Positions 33,227 to 38,251 of a stretch of DNA of 38,251 nucleotides are shown piece after piece (the stretch's first letter is position 1; every line of letters starts with the position of its first letter). The stretch lies in contig NZ_PEKV01000011.1 in assembly GCF_002796975.1 (NCBI RefSeq), positions 1-38,251 of the forward strand. The letters run 5' to 3'. This DNA comes from Ferrovibrio sp. GTDB taxonomy: Bacteria; Pseudomonadota; Alphaproteobacteria; Ferrovibrionales; Ferrovibrionaceae. Position numbers and translations under genes: made by a program. The notes below the pieces were generated by a model. The model worked only from the letters and a program-made list of their open reading frames with translations. It made no database searches and was not told the origin of the DNA.

Positions 33227-33259
33227 AAGGGCGGGGATTTCCCCGCCCTTTTTCTTTTT
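33227..33259 (+). terminator. intrinsic terminator after the first porin
   Basis: AAGGGCGGGGA-TT-TCCCCGCCCTT is a perfect 11-bp stem followed by TTTCTTTTT, 23 bases after the stop codon. It isolates porin 1 from porin 2. Confidence 0.93.
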
Positions 33260-33535
33260 GGGGAATTGAATCGCGGTGGCGGCCGGCAGTTTCGGATATG
33301 ACGGGCGGACTGGGTTGTCCGGGATGATTTGGTCCTGGGCCTGTGACGGCCGACACAGGAATGGATGCCCGATTTGCCACACCACTGCGGAAAGCATCCG
33401 GCTTTCGCGGAATTGCGTAACGGCGGCCTGCACTTGCGTTGACTTCGGTCCGTAGACGATCTTACTTCGTGGCGTGGTGAAGCCGTGGGCCATCGCTTTG
33501 GCGCTGACAGGTCAATCAAAACCCAAGGACTCCGC
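33260..33535 (+). other. upstream region of the second porin
   Basis: Part of a 332-bp gap between the two porin genes. It contains a hairpin CCTGTG-acggccga-CACAGG (33340-33359) and a TTGACT box (33439-33444) without a convincing -10 partner. The second porin probably has its own promoter here, because a strong terminator precedes the region. No gene was seen. Confidence 0.4.
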
Positions 33536-34801
33536 ATGAAAAAGACGCTCCTGCTCCAGACTGCCCTGGTGGCGACCGCCGGCCTGTTCCTGGCCGATAT
33601 TGCCTCCGCCCAGACCAAGGAAGTGCCGATCGCCGTCACCGTCGGTGGCTACATGGCCCAGGTCTTCAAGGCTGCCGATCTCGACAATAGCCGCACCCTG
33701 AATGGCCGCCAGAACAACGGCTTTTCGACGGATGCGGAAATCTATTTCAACATCCGCGGCGTGCTGGCCGACGGCACCGTGATCGGCGGCCGCGTCGAAC
33801 TGGAAGGCTCCACTGAAGCCGACCAGATCGATGAGACCTATATGTTCGTCGAGCGCAGCGATATCGGCCGTGTGGAACTCGGCTCGACCGATCGTGCGGC
33901 CTCCAAGATGGTTTTCGGCGCCCCCACAGCCATCCCCGGCTATGGCACCATCGACCCGACTGGTGCGATCTCCATCACCAATGCGCCGACCGGCGCACGC
34001 ACCAGCGGCAATCTGACCAAGTTCGCCGGCGCACCGGATGATGCCAATGGCATCAACCTCTACACCTCGGCCAACCGTTACTTCGGTTCCAAGGCGGGCA
34101 AGGGCCTGCAGCTCGGCTTCTCCTACACGCCGGACGGCTGCCAGGACTTCAGCAATGCCGGCAGCACGATCGGCTGCGGCGGCGGCTTTACCGCGGACAA
34201 CGATGCCGGCCAGGTCTCGAAGGCCTATACCTTTGCGGCCAATTATCTTGAATCCTTCGGGGCCCTCGATATCGGTGTCTTCGGTGCCTACAACCGCTTC
34301 GACATCGAAGCCAACAGCGCCGGTTCGCTGACGAACGGTTCGGCCACCCTGTTCAAGAGCGATGGTCTCGAAGGCTGGGCGGTCGGCACCACGGTGACCT
34401 ACAACATCGGCGACGGTTCGTCGGTGCAGGTCGGCGGCGCCTGGAAGAAGGAAGAAATGGGCGTCGGTCCGAACGACGAGCGCAATGTCTACACTGCCGG
34501 CGCGCGTTATCTGACCAACGGCACCAACCCGGGTTCCTTCGGCGTCGGTGTCGACTGGGCCAAGACCAAGGCTGACCAGGGCAACATCGCCGGCACCGCG
34601 GTCAGCGGTGAGGACGAGTACACCTGGGTCTCGCTCGGCGTGACCTATCAGATCGCCAGCGGCATCGTCGCCTTCGGCGGTGTCGGCCAGTATGAGTATG
34701 AAGACGCCATCGCGGCCGGCACGGTCGTCGGCGGCACGGCTCAGGCCGACAACGACGCCAAGGCGAAGTTCGCCATCGTCGGTGCGCGCCTCGACTTCTA
34801 A
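33536..34801 (+). CDS. porin, Porin_4 type (paralogue 2)
   Basis: A 421-residue barrel closely related to the preceding porin. The signal peptides differ at few positions and both mature proteins begin QTKEVP. Shared blocks include RGVLA(N/D)GTVIGGRVELE, ADQIDETYMFVE, NRYFGSKAGKGLQ and a YLTNG(A/T)NPGS-like segment. It is about 37 residues longer, mainly in loop regions near 95-190 and 235-275. It ends AIVGARLDF with a C-terminal Phe. I chose ATG 33536 with AAGGA 6 bases upstream, since an in-frame GTG at 33485 lies before the signal peptide. The pair arose by tandem duplication and probably serves different substrates or conditions. Confidence 0.93.
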   Translation: MKKTLLLQTALVATAGLFLADIASAQTKEVPIAVTVGGYMAQVFKAADLDNSRTLNGRQNNGFSTDAEIYFNIRGVLADGTVIGGRVELEGSTEADQIDETYMFVERSDIGRVELGSTDRAASKMVFGAPTAIPGYGTIDPTGAISITNAPTGARTSGNLTKFAGAPDDANGINLYTSANRYFGSKAGKGLQLGFSYTPDGCQDFSNAGSTIGCGGGFTADNDAGQVSKAYTFAANYLESFGALDIGVFGAYNRFDIEANSAGSLTNGSATLFKSDGLEGWAVGTTVTYNIGDGSSVQVGGAWKKEEMGVGPNDERNVYTAGARYLTNGTNPGSFGVGVDWAKTKADQGNIAGTAVSGEDEYTWVSLGVTYQIASGIVAFGGVGQYEYEDAIAAGTVVGGTAQADNDAKAKFAIVGARLDF

Positions 34802-34826
34802 GTCAGGCCATTATGGCAAACGGGAG

Positions 34827-34857
34827 AGGGCCGCAGCGGTGCGGCCCTTTTCTTTTT
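34827..34857 (+). terminator. intrinsic terminator after the second porin
   Basis: GGGCCGC-agcggt-GCGGCCC is followed by TTTTCTTTTT, 27 bases after the stop codon and just before the convergent ubiB stop. Confidence 0.9.
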
Positions 34858-34863
34858 CCGGGA

Positions 34864-36426
34864 TTACAGGAACAGCGCCAGCACGAGCAGCGCGGCCACT
34901 GTCCACAAAGCCCAGAGCAGCGGCCGGCGGCGGCGCGCATTGGCCAGGGCCTGGCTCTCGGCCAGCGCCGCAATACTGGCCGGGCTGAGCTGCAGGCCTT
35001 CCGTCTTGGCAGTTTCGGCCAGCACTTCCAGATCGCGCGCCACCTGCGGCAGCTTGCGGGCGAAATTCATCATGCTGCCGGCGGTTTCGCGTATGTAGGC
35101 TTCCGGGCCCATATGCGCGCGCGCCCAGTCCTCGATCACCGGGCGGGCCGCGTCCCAGAAATTGATCTCGGGGTCCAGGCTGCGCGCCACGCCTTCCACC
35201 GTCACCATGGTCTTCTGCAGCAGCAGCAGATGGGTCTGCGTCTGCATGCCAAAGGTTTCGGTGATCTGGAACAGCTGAGCTAAAAGTCGACCGACCGAAA
35301 TCTCCGCCACCGGGCGATCCAGGATCGGTTCGCCGATCGAACGGCAGGCCTGCGCGAAAGCATCGACGCTGCGGTCGGCCGGCACATAGCCGGCCTCGAA
35401 ATGCACTTCCGCCGCACGGCGCCAGTTCCCGGTCAGGAAGGCGCCCAGCATCTCGGCCATGAAACGCCGCGTCTTGAGATCCAGACGCCCCATGATGCCG
35501 AAATCCACCAGCTCTAACCGCCCGTCCGGAGCGACGAAGAGATTGCCGTGATGCATGTCGGCATGGAAATAGCCGTCGCGCAGCGCCTGCTTGAGGAAGA
35601 CGCGGATCACGCGGTCGGCCACCACCGTCACGTCGATGCCGGCCGCAACCAGCGCCGCCCGGTCTTCGATGGCGGTGCCGCTGATACGCTGCACGGTCAT
35701 CACGCGCCGCCCGGTGCGCTGCCAGTCGATGGCCGGCACGATCACATCGGCATCGTCGATGAAATTATCGCGCAGTTCCGAGGCGGCTGCCGCTTCCAGC
35801 CGCAGGTCGAGTTCGATCGACACCCATTCGGCCAGCGCCAGCACCACCTCGCGCGGCCGCAGGCGCGCCATGCCGGCGAGATGGCGCTCCATCGCCTCAG
35901 CCATCCAGGCGAATAGTTTCAGATCGCGCGCAAAGGCCGCTTCCACGCCTGGCCGCAGCACTTTCACCGCCACCGGCAGGCCGGTCGTGGTGGTGGCGAG
36001 ATGCACCTGCGCCACGCTGGCGGCGGCCACCGGCAGGATCTCGATATCGGCATAGAGCTGTTCGGGCGGCGCGCCGAGTTCGGCGGTGATGATCGCATGC
36101 GCCGCTTCCCAGGAAAATGGCGGCAGCTTGTCGCGCAGGCGGCCGAGATCTTCCGCCAGCGCCGGGCCGACCAGATCGGGCCGCACCGACAGCACTTGGC
36201 CGAGCTTGATGAAACTGGGGCCGAGATCGGCCAGGGCAGCCGCCAGCCGTTCGCCTTCGCGCAGATCGGGGCGGCGCCTGCCGAACAGGGCCTGGAACAG
36301 GCGCAGCGCAGATTTGGCCGTGGCGCCGCCGACCGGCGCCTGCTGCAGCAGGAACAGCGCATCGTGGCGCGCGAAGCAGCGGCCGATGGCGAACAGGCGG
36401 AACAGGTGGCGCAGATCGGTCAGCAC
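34864..36426 (-). CDS. ubiB: UbiB, ABC1/ADCK-family ubiquinone biosynthesis ATPase
   Basis: UbiB is an atypical membrane-associated kinase-like ATPase needed for ubiquinone synthesis, probably handling lipid intermediates. Visible are the KxGQ motif FIKLGQVLSVRPDL, the Ala-rich loop AAASVAQVHLA, VAVKVLRPGVE (lysine), HADMHHGNLFVAPDGRLELVDFGIMG (catalytic and metal-binding segments) and a C-terminal membrane helix LLWALWTVAALLVLALFL. No ATG lies near the expected N-terminus. I chose GTG 36426, giving MLTDLRHLFRLFAIGRCFARHDALF, which fits UbiB N-termini; TTG 36471, overlapping ubiE, is the alternative. It follows ubiE directly. Confidence 0.93.
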   Translation of the reverse strand: MLTDLRHLFRLFAIGRCFARHDALFLLQQAPVGGATAKSALRLFQALFGRRRPDLREGERLAAALADLGPSFIKLGQVLSVRPDLVGPALAEDLGRLRDKLPPFSWEAAHAIITAELGAPPEQLYADIEILPVAAASVAQVHLATTTTGLPVAVKVLRPGVEAAFARDLKLFAWMAEAMERHLAGMARLRPREVVLALAEWVSIELDLRLEAAAASELRDNFIDDADVIVPAIDWQRTGRRVMTVQRISGTAIEDRAALVAAGIDVTVVADRVIRVFLKQALRDGYFHADMHHGNLFVAPDGRLELVDFGIMGRLDLKTRRFMAEMLGAFLTGNWRRAAEVHFEAGYVPADRSVDAFAQACRSIGEPILDRPVAEISVGRLLAQLFQITETFGMQTQTHLLLLQKTMVTVEGVARSLDPEINFWDAARPVIEDWARAHMGPEAYIRETAGSMMNFARKLPQVARDLEVLAETAKTEGLQLSPASIAALAESQALANARRRRPLLWALWTVAALLVLALFL

Positions 36427-36439
36427 GGTGTCCAGCCAC

Positions 36440-37198
36440 TCAAATCCGTCGCGCCGAATGCAATGCGGCAATGCCGCCGCTCAGATCGCGTACGGCGACA
36501 TTGCGGAAGCCGGCCGCCGTGATCATGTCAGCGAAGCGTTCCTGGTTCGGGAAGCGGCGGATGCTTTCCACCAGATAGCGGTAGGAGTCGGCATCGCTGG
36601 CGACAATGCCGCCGATTTTCGGCAGCAGGTTGAAACTGTAGAGGTCGTAAATCTTCGCCAGCGCCGGATTGCGCACGGTGGAGAATTCTAGGCACAGAAA
36701 ACGTCCGCCCGGTTTCAGCACGCGGAAGGCCTCGGTTAGCGCCGCCTCGATATGCGTCACGTTACGGATGCCAAACGCGATGGTATAGGCATCCACCGAA
36801 CGGTCGGGCAGCGACAGCTTTTCGGCGTCCATGCAGGCCCAGGTCAGGCGGCCGAGCCGTGCCTGGTCGATGGCGCGGTTGCGGCCCTGTTCCAGCATCG
36901 CGGCGTTGATATCGGCCACGATCACTTTGGACTGCGGTGCGCGGTCGAGGATGCGGAAGGCGATATCGCCGGTGCCGCCGGCCACGTCCAGCACGGCGAT
37001 CTCGCCATGCGGATTGAGCCAGTCGATCATGGCGGCTTTCCACAGGCGATGGACGCCGCCCGACATCAGGTCGTTCATGATGTCGTAGCGGCTGGCGACC
37101 GAATCGAACACCCCGCGCACCAGGCGCGCCTTTTCGGTCTCGGCTACGGTGCGGAAGCCGAAATGGGTCTCGCTGCTGTCAGAACCTGTCTTGCTCAT
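36440..37198 (-). CDS. ubiE: bifunctional demethylmenaquinone / 2-polyprenyl-6-methoxybenzoquinol C-methyltransferase
   Basis: A 252-residue SAM-dependent C-methyltransferase of ubiquinone (and, where present, menaquinone) synthesis. The family signatures are [24 protein letters not shown] near the N-terminus, motif [17 protein letters not shown] and [36 protein letters not shown]. The start ATG 37198 ([15 protein letters not shown]) is chosen over longer in-frame readings that run antisense into mutM. It lies just upstream of ubiB, forming a two-gene ubiquinone unit, and is divergent from mutM with 61 bp between, the usual alphaproteobacterial arrangement. Confidence 0.96.
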   Translation of the reverse strand: MSKTGSDSSETHFGFRTVAETEKARLVRGVFDSVASRYDIMNDLMSGGVHRLWKAAMIDWLNPHGEIAVLDVAGGTGDIAFRILDRAPQSKVIVADINAAMLEQGRNRAIDQARLGRLTWACMDAEKLSLPDRSVDAYTIAFGIRNVTHIEAALTEAFRVLKPGGRFLCLEFSTVRNPALAKIYDLYSFNLLPKIGGIVASDADSYRYLVESIRRFPNQERFADMITAAGFRNVAVRDLSGGIAALHSARRI

Positions 37199-37259
37199 GG
37201 CGGCCAGACCATAGCCGAAATGGGCCCTGAACGGTATAGAGACAGCCCAGAGGATTGCG

Positions 37260-38084
37260 ATGCCCGAATTGCCCGAAGTGGAAACCACCCGCCGGGGACT
37301 GGCCCTGAAACTGGAGGGCCGGCGCATCACGCGCATCGAGGCGCGCCGCCCCGATCTGCGCTTTCCGCTGCCGAAGAATTTCGCCAAGTCGATTCAGGGC
37401 CGCCGGGTCGAGGCGCTGGAGCGCCGCGCCAAATACATCCTGGTCCGGCTGGAAGGCGATCTGGTCTGGATGATCCATCTCGGCATGTCGGGCCGCATGG
37501 TGATCCGCGCCGGCTGGCCCAACGATATCGGGCCGCATGATCATGTGATCTTTGCCACCGAGGACGGCTCGGCCGTCACTTTCAACGATGCGCGCCGCTT
37601 CGGCATGATGGATCTGGTGCCTGCGAAGCAACTCGCCACACACCGGCTGCTGGCCGGAATCGGACCTGAGCCGCTCGGCGCGGATTTCACGCCGGCGGTG
37701 CTGGCGGCGGCGCTGGCGGGCAAGAAGACACCCATGAAGGCGGCGCTGCTGGACCAGACCGTGGTGGCCGGGCTCGGTAACATCTACGTCTGTGAGGCGC
37801 TGTTCCGTGCCGGCATTCATCCCGAGAAGATCGCCGGCACGGTGAAGGCCGACAGGCTGAAGCTGCTGGTGCCTGCCATCAAGGCGGTGCTGAGCGAGGC
37901 GGTCGAGGCCGGCGGGTCTTCGTTGCGCGACTACGTGCAGTCGGATGGCGAGCTGGGCTATTTCCAGACCCGCTTCCGGGTCTACGACCGCGAGGGCGAG
38001 GCCTGCGTCACCTGCAAATCGAAGGTGCAGCGGATCGTGCAGTCTGGGCGGTCGACTTTCTTTTGCAGGAAGTGCCAGCGCTAG
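37260..38084 (+). CDS. mutM: formamidopyrimidine-DNA glycosylase
   Basis: It removes 8-oxoguanine and formamidopyrimidines from DNA and nicks the site by beta,delta-elimination. The N-terminus PELPEVE provides the catalytic Pro and Glu after Met removal, and a conserved Lys lies in [13 protein letters not shown]. The helix-two-turn-helix [20 protein letters not shown] binds DNA, and the C-terminal zinc finger ACVTC...FFCRKCQR holds four cysteines (about 247-273). The length of 274 residues is normal. The ATG follows AGAGGATTGCG. It is divergent from ubiE and followed by a palindromic repeat. Confidence 0.97.
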   Translation: MPELPEVETTRRGLALKLEGRRITRIEARRPDLRFPLPKNFAKSIQGRRVEALERRAKYILVRLEGDLVWMIHLGMSGRMVIRAGWPNDIGPHDHVIFATEDGSAVTFNDARRFGMMDLVPAKQLATHRLLAGIGPEPLGADFTPAVLAAALAGKKTPMKAALLDQTVVAGLGNIYVCEALFRAGIHPEKIAGTVKADRLKLLVPAIKAVLSEAVEAGGSSLRDYVQSDGELGYFQTRFRVYDREGEACVTCKSKVQRIVQSGRSTFFCRKCQR

Positions 38085-38090
38085 CCATTT

Positions 38091-38219
38091 TCGTCGTCCC
38101 CGCGAAAGCGGGGACCCAGAATCCCGAGACTCAGGCAGTTGCCCCTGGATTCCCGCCCGTCGCGCTTTGCGCGACAGTGTATGTAAGGCGGCAAAGCCGC
38201 CGGGCGCGGGAATGACGAG
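38091..38219. repeat. REP/BIME-like element, family B, copy 3 (expanded)
   Basis: It begins CGTCGTCCCCGCGAAAGCGG and ends GGGCGCGGGAATGACGAG. The two outer units are separated by about 85 bases with the extra hairpins CGTCGCGC-TTT-GCGCGACA and GGCGGC-aaa-GCCGCC. It lies 7 bases after mutM. Confidence 0.75.
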
Positions 38220-38251
38220 TGATTTTTGGCCATAGTTTGTGTCCTTCCAAG

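Noticed and set aside
31926-33380. A 484-codon open frame antisense to the first porin
   Set aside because: The plus strand carries an unmistakable porin with signal peptide, barrel strands and terminal Phe; the antisense product is low-complexity and lacks any recognised pattern.

Overview
The window reads as a GC-rich chromosomal segment of an alphaproteobacterium, most likely of the Rhodospirillales type. The evidence is the divergent mutM / ubiE-ubiB arrangement, a DUF1674 (SdhAF4-like) gene, an leuS-lptE-holA operon followed upstream by a DUF3576 lipoprotein, a cobW-WD40 pair, and Porin_4-type porins. No rRNA, tRNA, insertion sequence, phage gene or CRISPR array was found. Nearly all of it is ordinary core genome with a few accessory clusters.

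Layout. 1-4.4 kb: the C-terminal end of an ECF41-type sigma factor, a small orphan gene with a hairpin-rich leader, argG, a small lipoprotein, the SdhAF4-like gene and htpX. 4.4-10.7 kb: a leftward cluster with copper-handling signatures (DUF2946 protein, YcnI-PCuAC fusion, TonB-dependent receptor, SbmA/BacA-type ABC exporter-fold transporter), with a divergent HupE/UreJ-family permease. 11-14.5 kb: rho, a periplasmic Cu/Zn superoxide dismutase, and an AraC regulator next to a DUF2000 protein. 14.5-18.1 kb: a regulated methionine/sulfur-type ABC importer locus. It has two promoter candidates, a cluster of TGCAAAT/ATTTGCA sites, a structured RNA candidate, a 13-codon leader peptide ending in Leu-Cys-Cys-Cys-Arg, two orphan small proteins, and metN-metI-metQ. 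18.1-20.9 kb: an AT-richer gene with a HEPN-like motif, then a compact sbtA-sbtB-hugZ operon (bicarbonate-transporter fold, PII-like partner, HugZ-like flavin/heme-family protein). 21-26 kb: quinone oxidoreductase, dienelactone hydrolase, ogt, a CobW/ZNG1 metallochaperone GTPase with a duplicated His-rich segment, and a WD40 protein. 25.9-30.7 kb: leuS-lptE-holA and the DUF3576 lipoprotein. 30.9-34.8 kb: a TPR-methyltransferase and two tandem paralogous porins. 34.9-38.1 kb: ubiB-ubiE and divergent mutM.

The most interesting region is 14.5-15.5 kb. There a polycysteine leader peptide sits inside competing RNA stems ahead of a five-gene operon that ends in a MetNIQ importer. This looks like cysteine-responsive translational or transcriptional attenuation, a mechanism described for polycysteine leader ORFs in mycobacteria. 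Second in interest are the tightly coupled sbtA-sbtB-hugZ operon and the copper cluster.

Three families of short palindromic repeats (REP/BIME-like) fill several gene boundaries, mostly at 3' ends or between convergent genes.
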